A stretch of 64,000 nucleotides of DNA from Tetracentron sinense (GCA_015143295.1 CM026565.1:33922052-33986051); one strand, 5' to 3'; numbered from the stretch's first letter, positions 11,121 through 23,504 are shown. A program made the numbers and translations. Notes: generated from the letters alone by a model not told the origin.

Positions 11121-13593
11121 AAAAAAATATACATGAAGAGGGTTATTCTAGAAAAGAATTTTTTTTTTTTTGGTAGTCGATATCATTTACCTACATCAGT
11201 AGAGTCAGCCGGTCAGAAATTAGCTTGGGCAATGGAACTCTTGTTGCTCATACCTGCAGGGGGGATTAGATCCCTAGACCTTCCCTTTGGAAGGCCACAC
11301 CCTTACCACTCACGTAAGAGGCAAGGTGTTTAGAAAAGAATTGTTAGATAAGCATTTTTGTTATCATAAAAATATATATGTGGAATTGTGGATGTGAGTA
11401 TTATTGTCATTTTAGAAAACTAAATATATGTAAGAGAGGTAGATTGTCATTTTAGAAAACTAAATATATATAAGACAGGTAGAGAAGTGTTTTTGTTATT
11501 TTGAAATGTAATCGGGATATGTTTATCATTTTGATAAATATATTTGAAGAGATGGTATTTTATTGGAAAATGGCAAATGAAATTTTAAAATGTAACTTGT
11601 TTTATTTTTTTGCAAAAAATTCTATTTCTCCGTAAAATGTTTTACTTCCAAAAGATTCCCATGCTAACAAACACACGTAAATGATATTTTTCACGGATGA
11701 TTTGTCCTCCCGGGCCGGCGATTATGGTGGATTTTGCTCACTCTTGACTTAGGTGGATTGTGGGATTTTAAAGAATTTTTCTTTCCATTTTCTCATGGTC
11801 ATGTACCATTGCTAAATTGAATTTTCATGATTTGTTTTTTCCTTTGCTTTGTCCACAAAATTCCTTAGTCTACTCTTCATTATCTCTTCAAAAACCTATT
11901 TCCCATTCTTGGCGACTTCTTTTCTAAGATCATCCATTTCTATATCTCTTCCATCCTGTCAAACTTTAGGCAAACATCCTCCGTCCTCGCAGTTCATAAA
12001 GTCAATAGTTACCACTGTTAATGAGCCGTGCTGGTGTCTGCCATGTTCTATTTAGGCCTCATATATTATAACTGTCCCTATATTTACTTAAGCTAGGGCA
12101 AGACTGGGGCCAAGATCAAGAACCAAAACCCTAACCCGGTCCTAATTAAAACATGATTTCAGTTCTAGAGCCCAGCCTACTTCAATGGGCTCAAAAATCT
12201 GGCCCCGGTGCTCTGCTGAGCCAACTCTGACCATTGACACCGTTAACAACTGTTCCTCACATTCCCTATCCCACATGATTCTTAGAGTTCGTTTGGTAGA
12301 TCTCCAATCTTGTCAATTTCAGATAGATCTTGCTAAAATAGATCTATGACAAAAAAACCCGTAAGAAATAGATCTTGTTTGGTATTCAATTTCCCATTCT
12401 TACCATATTTCAGATTGTACTTATCCAATTGCCATAGCATCCTTGATTTTCGTTAGATACAGATGTCATACCGTTCCTGAGTATAATTGTCCACTCCTAG
12501 GCACGAGCTCAAATTATCCATAATTAAGTTGTGAAAACTCAATAAACAACTGTAGCAATATGTATAGATGTTGGATATAGAAGAAGAATGAAAATGGTGG
12601 AGGGGTTAGATGCCGTGGGGCTGGTGATCGCCATATGAGGGGTTTTCTCTATGACTAGGATTGTCGTATACCCAAACCAAGATCAGAATAGAACTGGCCT
12701 ATATATAGATGGTCGGATGTTCCTAATCATTTTGAAGAAATGCCCCTCCATCAATGTGAAATTGTTATGAGAAGGGGTATTGATATGAGAAGGGAAATGG
12801 TCTGGCTTTATGACCACAACACATTCCTACATCTCCCACTTGGCCATAAGAGCCAAATACAAGGAGTATACCAAACTTTATATGAATGTAATTACTCTTC
12901 ACTTTACTTTATTATATATAAAAAAAATTAGTTCTTTAACTAAGTAGGACCCACTATTTAGTAGTATAGATTTATCTCTATTTTGTTGTTGTTATTGATA
13001 CCTAAAGACTATTAGTAGAGAATTGGAATAACTCTTTATATACTAATCACTCTTTATACATCTAGAGTGAATTTTCTAAGAGAGAGAGAGAGAGGAACTG
13101 CCAGGTATTGCCTTCGGTGGGTTGTGATGTTTTGATTGTTCATGGGATGAGGGGGGGGGGAGAGATGATCACGCTTGAGAAGAAGTCTACAATGCTGTTG
13201 GTCACAATAAACTTGATCTTGATACTTGCTCTATATTGACCTGGTTTTGTAGGGTGGTTTGAATTTATTCATTATTTTGGGTTATAGCATGAGATTGATT
13301 TGGGTTCTACCAATTTAGGTTTTGCTTTTTGAATGATGACTTTTTTATTTTGGGAAATACTTAACTGCGGTAGTAAGTTAAATATTTCCCTATTTGATTT
13401 TAAAAATCAATCTTAGATTGCTAACTATAGGAGTGAGTGAATCTTTAACTACAGTTGATGTGTGGTAAAAAGGAGGCATTGACCAATGAGGACTATACAT
13501 TAGACTAGAGAGTCTACTGTGGCAGTAAGTTAAGTATTTCCCTATTTGATTTGCAGTGAGTGGGGTTTTATGGCAACTCCATTTGGAGGGCAT
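11121..13593. other. Gene-free AT-rich intergenic stretch
   Basis: No exon, tRNA or rRNA was recognised. It contains a (GA)n run near 13080-13094, a G-run near 13150, and a local duplication of 'ttaagtatttccctatttga'-like sequence near 13370 and 13530. 11195-11335 has a tRNA/SINE-like look ('ccctagaccttccc') that was not convincing enough to call. Confidence 0.45.
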
Positions 13594-13598
13594 GCATT

Positions 13599-14179
13599 TA
13601 TTGAATATTAGCAAAAATTGGAGACCTCCGATCGATCGGCCAAGGTAGCGCTGATTGATCGGCGCGACGGGAAAATCCGAAAAACGGTTTTGATCATCAA
13701 TCGATTGGCCAGGGTAGCGCCAATTGATCAGTGGAGCGCCGAGATACTTTCTTGGTGCGGTTTTTAGAAGTTTATTTGCTTTGGGAAACTCCTATTGCGA
13801 GATGAGACTTTCTAGTTGTCTAGGTCTCTTGTTTAGACCTATAAATACGTAGTTATGGGTCTAGGGTTTGCATCTTGAAGATCAAGGGAATTCTTTTGCA
13901 TTGAGAGTAGGAGATAGTAGAAAATGTTAAAGCATACTAGAGCTTGGGAAAGGTCTAAGGGAGGATAGATAGGGATTCTTCTTTGGGTTGTCATTGAGAA
14001 GGTGAGTTGAGTGATTTTATACTAGTTCCTCAAGGTTTCTATGAATAAGGAAGGGATCAGATCTTGACCCGTGGACGTACGCAGGTTGTTTCTGAACCAC
14101 GTATATCTCTTATGTTTTCAAAGGGGTGTGTTTTTTAAGTTTACTCTTTTCCGTCTGGTTTCAGTTATTTTCCACAACA
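13599..14179 (+). repeat. Left LTR of the Copia element
   Basis: About 581 bp. It contains several 'cgatcgatcggc' words near its start. Pairs with 15903-16489. Confidence 0.85.
13840..13847 (+). promoter_or_regulatory. Candidate TATA box of the Copia LTR
   Basis: TATAAATA in the middle of the left LTR, in a plausible promoter position. The right LTR has the decayed form CATAAATA (about 16146). Confidence 0.5.
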
Positions 14180-14181
14180 AT

Positions 14182-14193
14182 TGGTGTCAAAGC
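14182..14193 (+). promoter_or_regulatory. Primer-binding site of the Copia element
   Basis: TGGTGTCAAAGC lies two bases after the left LTR. It is close to the plant retrotransposon initiator-Met tRNA site TGGTATCAGAGC, with two differences. Confidence 0.75.
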
Positions 14194-14359
14194 TTCGGGT
14201 TAATTATTTTCCATAAACTCTGGAGAAGTTTGACGGAAAGGAGTTTCAATTTGTGGTAAAGGAGGGTAAAAGATATCCTAGTTCAATAGGGTCTCGCAAT
14301 GGTATTGAAGGGGGAGTCCAGTAAATCCGAAAAGATGTCTAATGCGGATTGAGAAGATA

Positions 14360-15420
14360 TTGAGGCGAAGATAGTCAGCACAATATGCCTCTGTCTTGCA
14401 GATAATATCTTACCAACAGGTTATTTATCTTACCAACAGATATTGGAAACACTCTATATCGGAAATAGTCTTACCAACAAGTTATATCAGAATAAGGAGT
14501 TCAATACTTTAAAGATGGCATAGGGTGCAGATCTCATGGAGCACATTAAGTGTTCAACTAGATCTTGAATCAACTGCGGAAAGTTGATGTCAAGGTGAAT
14601 GAAGAAGACCAAACCGTAGGGCTTCTAACATCACTTCCGGACTCATATGATCATGTGGTGACAACTCTCATGTATGACAAGAAGACATTGTTGATGGAAG
14701 AGGTCACGGCGGCGTTACACTCTTATGAGATTAGGCAGAAACCCTCACATGATGGGAATAATCATGTCATGGTTGCTCGGGGAAGAGGAAGGGAGTTGGA
14801 GAGAGAATCTGGAAAAGGCAGAGACAAATCCAAATTTAAGGAAAAATGCGGGGTCTAGTGTAATCATTACAAATAATTAGGGCACTTCAAAAGGGAGTGT
14901 CTGAGGCATGCTGATGGGAAGAGAGATTCTTCCGGATGCGATTCTACGATGGCAATAGCTACAGACAAGGAGGAATACATTGGAGATACTTTCACAGTCT
15001 CCAAAGGGTTTGAACAATTCTTCCAGTGAGTGGATTTTAAATTCGGGGCTCCATGTCATATTTGCTCAAATATGAAATTTTTTTATACATTTCAAAAGGG
15101 GACCGAAAAAGTGTTCCTGGGTGATGAATTTGAATGTAAAATCACGGGGTTTGGTAATGTAAAGATAAAAATATTTGATGGAGCGATTCGGACTTTGGAA
15201 GGGGTAGCTTGTGTCCCAAAGTTGTGAAGAAATTTAATATCCCTCGGGCAATTAGACTCTAAGGGCTTTTGCTACATAGTTGCAACTGGAGTTATTAAAC
15301 TAAAGTGGGAAAGTTGGGATGCTTGGTTTTGATAAATGGGAAGAAGTGTGGTGGTTTGTATCTCTTGGAGGGAAATATGGTGGTAGGTGGAGCTTTTACA
15401 AGGCCGACAAGAAAAAGAAA
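14360..15420 (+). pseudogene. Decayed Copia gag-pol start (gag, zinc knuckle, protease, pre-integrase)
   Basis: The best intact piece is the frame at 14565-14858, which carries gag C-terminal features such as 'LLTSLPDSYDHVVTTLMY' and a basic Arg/Gly/Lys tail. Directly after it, interrupted by stops, comes a CCHC zinc-knuckle remnant (C-x2-C-x4-x-x-GHFKREC, about 14848-14910). Then follow a protease-like stretch (about 15030-15225, ending 'GVACVPKL') and a pre-integrase motif 'GGLYLLEGN' (about 15350). Multiple stops and shifts make it non-functional. Sequence downstream no longer resembles integrase or reverse transcriptase. Confidence 0.8.
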
Positions 15421-15902
15421 ACCTGATGTTGTGCAGAGGGTAGAAAGCTCACCTAAAGTCTCTTTCGCAGTCAGTGTAAAGATGAGTATTCCAGTAGGTT
15501 TTCATAAGGGTGGAGATAGTGATGATATGCCTTTGACCAATAGGACAGGTCTATGTCCTCGTCCGAAGTTTTTCTAGAATGAAGGATTGGTTTAAGGCTA
15601 CACATGGGTTGTGGTCATGTTTTATTGAATCCGGTGGAGTGCTCTCCGGGAGGGTATGTTTAGCTGTTGGGTTTCTTTCGCAGATGGTGCAAAAGTGGGT
15701 AGGGTCAAAACGGTTATTTGCGAACAAGTTTACAGAATTTGCAAATAGGGCTACAAAATTTTGAGAGAGATTTTGTTTCGAGGTGGAGGTGCTTCCCGGA
15801 TGTGGGTGATGCGGTGTTCTATCTTGGAGGGTTGTTTGATGATTAGTAAATCGGTTCTCTTGGTTGCAGTGATGTCGCGAAATTCTCGCCAAGGTGGGGA
15901 TT

Positions 15903-16489
15903 TATTTAATATTGGTGAAAATTGGAGACCTCTGATTGATTTACCAGGGTAGCGCCGATTGATTGGCGGCGTGACGGGAAAATCCAGAAAACAGTTTGAT
16001 CACCGATTGATTGGCCAGCGTGGCGCCGATCGATCGGTGGAGCACCAAGATGTTTTCTTGGTGGGGGTTTTAAAAGTTTGTTTGCTTTGGGAAACTCCTA
16101 TTGCAATAGGAGACTTTCTAATTGTTTAGGTCTCTTGTTTAGGCCCATAAATACGTAGTTATGGGTCTAGGTTTTGCATCTTAAAGATCAAGGGAATGTT
16201 TTTGCATTGAGAGTGAGAGATAATAGAAAGGGTTAAAGCATATTAGGGCTTGAGATATCAAGGTCTAAGGGAGAATAGATAGAGATTCTTCTTTGAGTTT
16301 TCATAAAAAAAAAGTGAGTTGAATGCTTATACTAGTTCCTCTAGGTTTTTGTGAATAAAGAAGTGATCAGATCTTGACCCGTGGACATAGGCAAGTTGTT
16401 ACCGAATCACGTATATCTTTTATGTTCTCTTAAGGGCTTGTGTTTTAAATTTATTTTTTTCGGTCTGGTTTCAGTTATTTTCCCGAACA
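15903..16489 (+). repeat. Right LTR of the Copia element
   Basis: About 587 bp, ending 'ttattttcccgaaca', followed by the GCATT target duplication. Confidence 0.85.
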
Positions 16490-16781
16490 GCATTAGCCTC
16501 AACAACTACCCACTGATCTTTAATTTAAAGTGCATGAAGCTTCCTCAAGCAAATCTCATGGTGGGTTTCGTATAATTTTGTATTCCTATTAACCATCACT
16601 ATTCTAGGGCCCTAGGCCCTAAAACAGAGGGCATTAAGCTGCCCAAAAACTTCTATTCACAAGTCTGGTAGGTGGCATCAAAATTTTGGCCAAATCCCAT
16701 GGTCTTATTCATATGGTTGTTTTTTTTAAATATTTTGTTCTAAAGAGGCTTCCCAGCCTCACTATATATATATATATATAT

Positions 16782-17607
16782 AGAGTAAGGTTCCTATTAG
16801 CACAGCTGATAGGAACCTCTTGTAAGCAAATTCCCTTTGACCGTCAGATCGTTTAACCACTTTAATCCTACGGCTATGGAAGGAAACCCCAAAACAAGGA
16901 GTGGTTTTGGATTTGGGAGAAATTTTACTTCCTTAAAATCGAGAATCCCTCTTTTCCCGTAGAAAATCTCTCTCCCTCCAAAAAATTGTTCGTTCTCTCC
17001 CACCTCTCGTTCATACCTCCATAGTTTTTTTTTTCTAAAACCCCATGGGCAGTGCAGCAATGGTTGCGAGTCTATGCAGCAAGGATTTCTCCCAACATCA
17101 CCACGAATACCACATGATCATTTGGAAGTTAATTCCAATGTCAATAAAAAAAAATGGGTAGAAAGAGCAGCTTTAATTCCAGAGATCCAAATATTTGTTA
17201 CTGACTGGTACATACACTTGCCCATATAACTACTCTCCTCAACCCAGAAACAGAGTGAAATGCTTTAAATTAAACTCTAGTATGATTATTTTGAAGGAAA
17301 CTTCTGGTTTTTCAAGCCATGGCCAGCCTTTGATTTTTCATGATTCAGCGACAGTATAAGTCTACCCCACATGTTGTGGAGCTGTGAGATTACAAGAAGA
17401 TGAGAGGGAGAGCCGAATGAGTAGGAGGGAGAGAGGAAGAGCCGTGAGAGAATATACCCGGTTTTCCTATTTAATGAGAGTGGTTTCACTCAAAAACTAC
17501 TGGTTTTAAGTTTGAGGGTTGGATTTAAAAGACCCCAACATCTAATGGTTACGAATTCACTGCTTACTAGAGTTTCTAGTAAGTGTAGCTATTAGGAACC
17601 CTACTCT
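16782..17607. mobile_element. Non-autonomous DNA transposon between (TA)n runs
   Basis: The left end is 'agagtaaggttcctattagc'. The right end inverted is 'agagtagggttcctaatagc', a good terminal inverted repeat. Both ends abut (TA)n tracts, so the target duplication cannot be read. Sub-terminal 'gaccgtcagatcg' resembles Mutator-type MITEs. The interior has no transposase. It lies immediately downstream of the transporter gene. Confidence 0.7.
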
Positions 17608-17939
17608 ATATATATATATAATATTTATTCCTGTTGAGCTGGTACCTGAGCTTGATTTTATGAGGCTAATGCTTGCTTGTTTGCAGGGTCTCTCAATCTC
17701 TCTCAGCATAAGCTTAGCATACTGATCAACAAACCAAAATGAAAGAAATCAATGAGTTCCATACAAATTAAAGGAACCCAACAGTTCTGCAAAGCACATC
17801 TGTAAATGATATACAATAGAGGTGAATTTTTGTGCATACTTATCTATTTCCCAATACTTAAATTTCCTTTACATAAATTCACCAGAGCAAGCTGACTAGC
17901 AAAACATACAAATCAAGCTTGCAATATTCCCTACACTTA

Positions 17940-20793
17940 CTACAACTCTTCTTCCACTCTCATCCCTTCTCCTTCATCCCTAACCCTAATGCCCTGATCG
18001 TCACAAGGTCCATAAGCCCAAGAACAAACAAGAAAATAAACAAAATTGATCAAACTTAAGATAGCAAGAACCCTATAATAATAATCAAAATGACCCTTGT
18101 TAATGTTACTTGACACCCAACTCTCCTTTCCCCCTCTTTTAGTAACATCATCAACAGTGCTTAGTAAAAGACTTGCTAACAAATTAGCTACAGCCGCACC
18201 CAGTGCGACAAGAGCCAACGCAATGCTAGACATGCTCTTAGGGAACTCAGAGTAATAGAACTCTGTTTGGCCTACTGCATTAAAAGCCTCAGCTAAGCCA
18301 GTCAAGCAATTTTGTGGAACTAGCCACATAGCTGACATTTCCAGCACAGCATGTGGATCATCCAAAAATCCTTGCTCGATTGCAGTTCTCCGTCGAACAC
18401 TCTCCACGGTTGCCGACACTGTCATGGAAATGAATGAGAGTAGCAGTCCAATCCCCATGCGTTGTTTAACACCAAGACGTTTAGGTTTCCCTGTGAACTT
18501 TTCCACTAGGGGAAGGATTATGCGATCATAGACAGCAATCCATATCATAAAAGGGATTATACTAAACATGCCAAATGAGCCTGCTGGAATTTGGAAGTCT
18601 GAAGTGATGTGCCTATCCATGGTTTTCGCCTGGAGTAATGGCAACGAACTTTGGCTTATGCTCACCGAAATCATGATCCCAGTTGACCACAATGGGATAA
18701 CTTTGATCAGTGCTTTCAGCTCTTCTACTTGTTCCACCGTGCAAAGACTCCACGGTTCTGAAGCTGATCCATCAGGGGTCAATTCTTGCTCAGGATTTCT
18801 AACGATGCAAGCTTTATTTAGGAACCTAGAGACAGTGACGCAAAGTATAACAAAATCAACAAAAGTTTGAAAGAGATATTGAAAGATGAGCAATAGTTTC
18901 CTCCTCGGCCGAGGAGAGGACTATCCTCCTCGCCCTCACAAAGCCCCTTTGAACTATGGTTAACAAGTTTTAATCCCTGTAGTTAATTTTTTTTCCTTCT
19001 AAAAACCAAGGTTAGATGCTTTACCCTAAGGGTTAGTGTATCTTAACCACAGTTAAAGGAAATAAAAAGGGGACAAGTAGCACAAAAAAAAGGGGGCACG
19101 AAGGTAAATCACCTCCTCCGCCGAGGAGGTGATTATTTACCTTGAAAGATTTATGCATGAAACTTAAAATGGTAATTATGATACCTTAATTTATCAGTCG
19201 GTACCAGAAGCTTTGAGCCCTTTCTGTGATGGTACAATCCGTTTGTGTGGTGAGACGGCAAAGCAAAATGTCTGTTTTTATAAGTGACCACAATCACTTG
19301 AGCAAACCCAGTGAACAAGCTCTTGTTGGCCTTCAACTTGACATAGAGGGGAGAAGCCAAGAAGAACAAAATAGCCGAAAATAACATGAGAAAGGTAGGA
19401 ACACCAAAACCCACTTTCCATCCCAAGTGATCTTGAATATATACAATACCAGTCAATGCGATCATGACCGAAAGTGCAGCTGAAGTGTAGTACCAGCTGA
19501 AGAAGCTCTCTAAGATCCTCTTATTTTTCGGATTGTCTCTTTTGTCTAACTGATCTGCACCAAATGCTAAGGAACATGATCTAATGCCACCAGCTCCAAT
19601 GGACATGAGGCTAAAAGAGGAAAATAAGAATGCAAGTTGGGGCAATGTTGGGGATATGCAGCCGTGATTAGATTGGTTGCAAGGGGGAGGTTTCGCTTGT
19701 GGAACCATTGTTGTTAACCATAGTATAATCATCCCCTGTAACACAAAAATGTAATGAGATTTGGTGCAGTGATTGATTAAATAAAGGGTTATTCTTTCTA
19801 AAACATGGAACCATTGCTTCTGATGTTTGCTTCTGATCTTAATTCCAAGCGGAAGGCTCTTATGCACTGAATAGAAGTATTCATATATCAATTGATCAAA
19901 TCACGTGTAGAATCTTCAAATAAACTTCAATCGTTCTTATGCACTGAATAGAAAGTACCCAAGTCATCTCTTTATCTACTTGAGGTTTGATGAAGACATG
20001 TTGCCAGAGTACTAGTATGAAGATGGAATAACATGTATCCTTCAGTCTAAAGTTTCATCATATGACAATATATGTTTACATCCATGACTACTTGAACTAT
20101 GGTAGTGGGAAAAATGTTCAATTAATCAAACACTATAACATATCAAACTCAATAATTCGATTCTAAAACTCATGCAAGTCCATTATTCTTCAACAAATGA
20201 GAAGATAAGAGTGCACAATCTTTCATCAAATGCATCTATCAAAACTTTTTCCTAAAAGTTCAAAACCTAAAAAAGCCCAAAACAATTCATTTTAAAGGAT
20301 AGGTGTTGAATAATTGAGAAGGATTGAAGACCAATCCAATTAAGGAGTATGAATGAGGTAAAAGAAACTTAAATAGGTGAATGGACGGATGCTCATGCCT
20401 TAAACCTTGGTTTTATGAAACATAAAACATGCAGGGTAGTTGTTCTTGACTTCAGCGGGGATTTTTTTTTTTTTTTTTATAAATATGCTGCTGGTATTTT
20501 CCATTATCTTACATCCTTAGAATCTTCTGAATTTGGGACCTCGATTATTGGGGATAGAGTATCTAAATTATTCGTGACTCCCTAAATTGATAATTGCAAA
20601 TTAGAAATATGTTTCTTGTGAGAATCCAGCATACCCACCAAAAATTTAAAATGGAAAAATATGGATAAAGTAATTATATGGATGCCAACTTCTGACCCAA
20701 TCAGCCAATAGACGGGCTCAGAATTTGTTTTCAGCTGGCTCACTAGATCCCAAGAGTCATAACACCTAATGAATTTTAATATATATATATATA

Positions 20794-20824
<31 letters not shown>

Positions 20825-21964
20825 TGATGTATTTATAAATATTTATTTTAAATTTAGATGTGACAATATTTATTTGTGTATTTTTATATTTGAGCTAGAG
20901 GCATTTGTAATTTTATCTGGCTCTGTGCACTTGCTTCTATTATCTCGCCTTTTATCTGTGGTATATATATAGATATATACCTTTCATCTATTTTAAAAAT
21001 TATCTATTTATATTAAAAGGGTGATGAGGGTAGGTTCCCTTCTCGCATTTTGTTATTTATAAATTCGCCATGAAAAGTAAGAAATTCTGCATATTTTGAC
21101 CAATTCAAGGTGAAAAAATGGGGTTGCTCCCTCCGCAAAACTGGAATACAGTTGAGCCGGGTTTGAATTAGATGTGTGCTAAATGCTAATAACCTCTCGA
21201 ACCCTATCCGGCCCACCGCTAGCCCTAAAAGTAACTAGCACTGTAATTGGAAAATTCAGTCAGGGAAGGGGAAATATATAAATGCTTTTGTTTTTGGTGG
21301 GGTGCAAGACAAACATGGTAAAACATAAGGCATAAGCACAAAATCCTCTAAAATTTTTAATGAAGGTTCCTATTTAAGATGTGGATCCCACAAGGAATTG
21401 AAGGCAAAAAAATCTTTATAAGACTACAAAAATTTAAAATTTTGTTCATATGTGTAGCAATTGAATTACAGAAAACAATTTCAAACATAAAAGAAAAAAA
21501 AGGATTTTTTTACCAGAAGGCTAGCAATGGAAGCAACCCCAAGCATCCGAAACCGACCAAGGTAAGAATCAGAGAGGAAAGCCCCAAGAATGGGCATGAA
21601 ATTGGTTGCTGCTGACCAGATGAAGAGAACGTTTGTCCCTCTAGTGATACTCATGTTGTAATCTGACATTAAGTACACTATCATGTTTGGAAGAAGCCCA
21701 TAGCTTGCAACCTTCTCAAAAGCTTCATTTGCTGAAAGAAAAAAAAATTAAAGAAAATTCAGAAAAACTAATAGATGATTTTTTTTATATATTTTTTTGC
21801 AATTCTACCCAAATAAGCACTGAAACTTGCAGATGCATGGGTGCATATGTGTGTGTATCAGTGTATGTACCTATGATGAAGGGCATGGTGATAAAGCCAC
21901 CCTTTTGTCTGCTCTTTGGAAGCAGTTGTTGGGTGATCTTCTTTTCATCTGAAGAAAACTCCAT
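17940..21964 (-). CDS. NRT1/PTR family transporter, NPF1-type, complete, four exons
   Basis: Proton-coupled major-facilitator (POT) transporter; NPF1 members carry nitrate and sometimes hormones, but the substrate is not readable here. Minus-strand exons: 21871-21964, 21514-21731, 19185-19735, 17940-18825, all GT-AG and in frame, giving 582 residues, a usual NPF length. The start 'MEFSSDEKK' is the first Met and leads straight into 'GGFITMPFII'. Residues 34-38 are EAFEK, the ExxE[K/R] proton-coupling motif of the first helix. Residues 81-105, starting 'GAFLSDSYLG', match PTR signature 1. 'SIGAGGIRSCSLAFGADQLD' opens the middle of exon 3. 'VEELKALIKVIPLWSTGIM' lies in exon 4, and 'GQTEFYYSEFPKSMSSIA' marks the C-terminal half. 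About 12 membrane helices are expected. It ends 'MRVEEEL'. No inactivating change was found. The NPF1 assignment rests on recognised motifs, not a search. Confidence 0.92.
18890..19143. mobile_element. MITE inside intron 3 of the NPF gene
   Basis: Left end 'aatagtttcctcctcggccg', right end 'ccgaggaggtgattatttac': the same palindromic terminal type as 9381-9643, with the shared core 'accaaggttagatgcttta' and 'cttaaccacagttaa' inside. It fills most of the 359-bp intron (18826-19184), starting 64 bp from the acceptor of exon 4 and ending 41 bp from the exon-3 donor. Confidence 0.7.
19736..21513 (-). other. Intron 2 of the NPF gene
   Basis: A 1,778-bp intron bounded by a GT donor after exon 2 (at 21513) and a 'gtgttacag' acceptor before exon 3. 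It holds a T-run (about 20462-20479) and an (AT)n plus (ATT)n microsatellite (20781-20824). No other gene was recognised. Confidence 0.7.
20781..20824. repeat. (AT)n/(ATT)n microsatellite
   Basis: Alternating AT followed by about ten ATT/TTA units within an NPF intron. Confidence 0.9.
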
Positions 21965-22100
21965 CTCCTTCTTCTTCTTCTCTGCTGTTAATTTGGCTTC
22001 ACAGTCCAGAGAAGAATACCAAGAAATGGAGAGAGAGAGTGAGAGAGAGATATTTGTGAAGAACTCTAATAACCAGAAGGAAAGGCAAGATTAGACACCC
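21965..22100 (-). promoter_or_regulatory. Likely 5' UTR and proximal promoter of the NPF gene
   Basis: Directly upstream of the start codon on the minus strand lies a GA-rich leader (agaagaagaagaagga) preceded by a CT microsatellite (about 22027-22053 on the plus strand), a common feature of plant leaders. No TATA box was confidently identified. Confidence 0.4.
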
Positions 22101-22368
22101 CACTAGTGGAATGGTGGTTGAGCACGAATCGTGTGGAGGGACTCTTCCAGATTTATTTGTGTTAGTGACAATTGCCTCGTCAAATTTTTTATTTTTTTTA
22201 TTCCTTTAACTTTTTCTGAAAATTTAATGTTTCGTTGGCTCGTATAGGCCGGGCAGACAAAATCCTTAGTCCCTACGATTTGAGATGACTGAGTGGGCAT
22301 GTCTTGGGTTCAATACCTCAGGCGCGGGTTGGTGCAGTCGGCAAGCATCTCGGGTTTGCTCCTTGGGG

Positions 22369-22999
22369 TGCGTTCGGTTGAGAAGAAAGTGGAGAAAAAT
22401 AAAGTAACGTGAAAGAAAGTTGAACTTTTCTTGTGTTCCGTACATAAGAAAGTTGGCAAAAGATTTAATCTATTGCTCACCAGAGTAACTCTCTGATGAG
22501 CTATGCCATCACCACGAAAAAAAAAAATATCTTGAGAGAAGTTCAATTTTTTTTCTGCTTATTTTTTTGACTTCTTTTCATTTAATATATTTTTTTCATT
22601 TTTTTTACCACATATCTACTAATGGCGTTGCTCGATATTCTGACGAGCAATAGAGTAAATCTTTTGCCAAGAAAGTTCAACTTTCTTGAGAAAATCATGC
22701 CTCGTAAACCATGTTTTTTCTCTCACCCTTTATTTTGTGTAAATAATGGTTATTTTGCAAGATGATAAAAAGTTACTTCTTGAGTTCCTAAAATGTCTTT
22801 ATCAAATGTCACCTCAAATATTATTTTAACATGCAAATATGATAATTTAAAAAGGATAATTTAATAAAGTTATATATTCTTCTTACTTTTTTTTTCTCAA
22901 AAACCAAACACAACCTAGAAAACTCATTTTTTTCTTTCCTTTATTTTATTTTCTTTTCTTTTCAATTCTTTTATCCACTTTCCTCCCAACCGAACACAC
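22369..22999. mobile_element. hAT-type MITE with 8-bp target duplication
   Basis: CCTTGGGG flanks both sides (22361-22368 and 23000-23007). The ends are inverted: 'tgcgttcggttgagaagaaa' at the left and 'gtgtgttcggttgggaggaa' inverted at the right. A second inner inverted pair, around 'aagatttaatctattgctc' and 'gagcaatagagtaaatcttt', makes the element fold back. No transposase. Confidence 0.85.
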
Positions 23000-23037
23000 C
23001 CTTGGGGTTATATTCAACTTCTACTCGGTTTACCTTA

Positions 23038-23286
23038 GGTGGTATTTGGTAACACTAATCTAAAAAGTAGAGCTTATTTAGAAATTATGTTTAGTTGGAC
23101 TTTAGATTGTTAAGTTAAAGGTTAAGTGCTTCCAATTGAGCATAATTTTCAAATAAACTCTATTTTTTAGATTAAATCTCTAAGATATAGACATACAATT
23201 AACATTCAACTTAACAATCTAAAGTCCAACTAAACATAATTGTCAAATAAGCTCTACTTTTTAGATTAGTGTTATCAAACGCCACC
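23038..23286. mobile_element. Tourist-like (PIF/Harbinger) MITE
   Basis: 249 bp, flanked by TTA on each side (23035-23037 and 23287-23289). The long inverted repeats (GGTGGTATTTGGTAACACTA left; GGTGGCGTTTGATAACACTA inverted right) extend about 85 bp, so it is nearly a complete palindrome. It lies 30 bp from the hAT MITE. Confidence 0.88.
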
Positions 23287-23504
23287 TTAGTGTATGTAAA
23301 GGAAAAAAAAGGAGGGATGGGGGGGTGGGGGGAATTTTCGAGTGGGTGAGTGCAAATACTCAAAGGGATTAGTCATTACATCGAAGGGTTTGAGGCACCC
23401 TCAATTACCAAAAAAAAAGCTCACGTATTTCTATGTAGGTTCTATTTGCTTTCTATCCACCCTTTAGCAAGGGAATGGATTTCGTCTGGCCCTCGCCTGA
23501 TGAA

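Larger units (their letters stand above)
13599..16489 (+). mobile_element. Copia LTR retrotransposon, internally deleted, non-autonomous
   Basis: Left LTR 13599-14179 and right LTR 15903-16489, clearly similar along their length ('tatgggtctaggg', 'gatcttgacccgtgga'). Perfect 5-bp target duplication GCATT at 13594-13598 and 16490-16494. After the left LTR comes a primer-binding site, TGGTGTCAAAGC (14182-14193), close to the initiator-Met tRNA complement. A purine-rich tract, aaggtgggga, sits just before the right LTR. The interior encodes only gag, a zinc knuckle, a protease-like stretch and the pre-integrase start. Integrase, reverse transcriptase and RNase H are missing, so it is immobile by itself. 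LTR starts have decayed from the usual TG to TA. Confidence 0.9.

Noticed and set aside
11195-11335. Possible SINE or tRNA-like stretch
   Set aside because: Weak box B-like sequence only; no A box, no paired target duplication and no second copy in the window.
15551-15892. 113-codon minus-strand open frame
   Set aside because: Antisense to the 3' region of the Copia element; no recognised similarity.
18568-18870. 100-codon plus-strand open frame
   Set aside because: Antisense shadow of NPF exon 4.
21687-22094. 135-codon plus-strand open frame
   Set aside because: Antisense to NPF exon 1, its intron and leader; the minus-strand gene explains the sequence.
22260-22360. Possible tRNA-like or SINE promoter ('gggttcaatacctc')
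   Set aside because: A box-B-like word without a proper A box, cloverleaf or A-tail.
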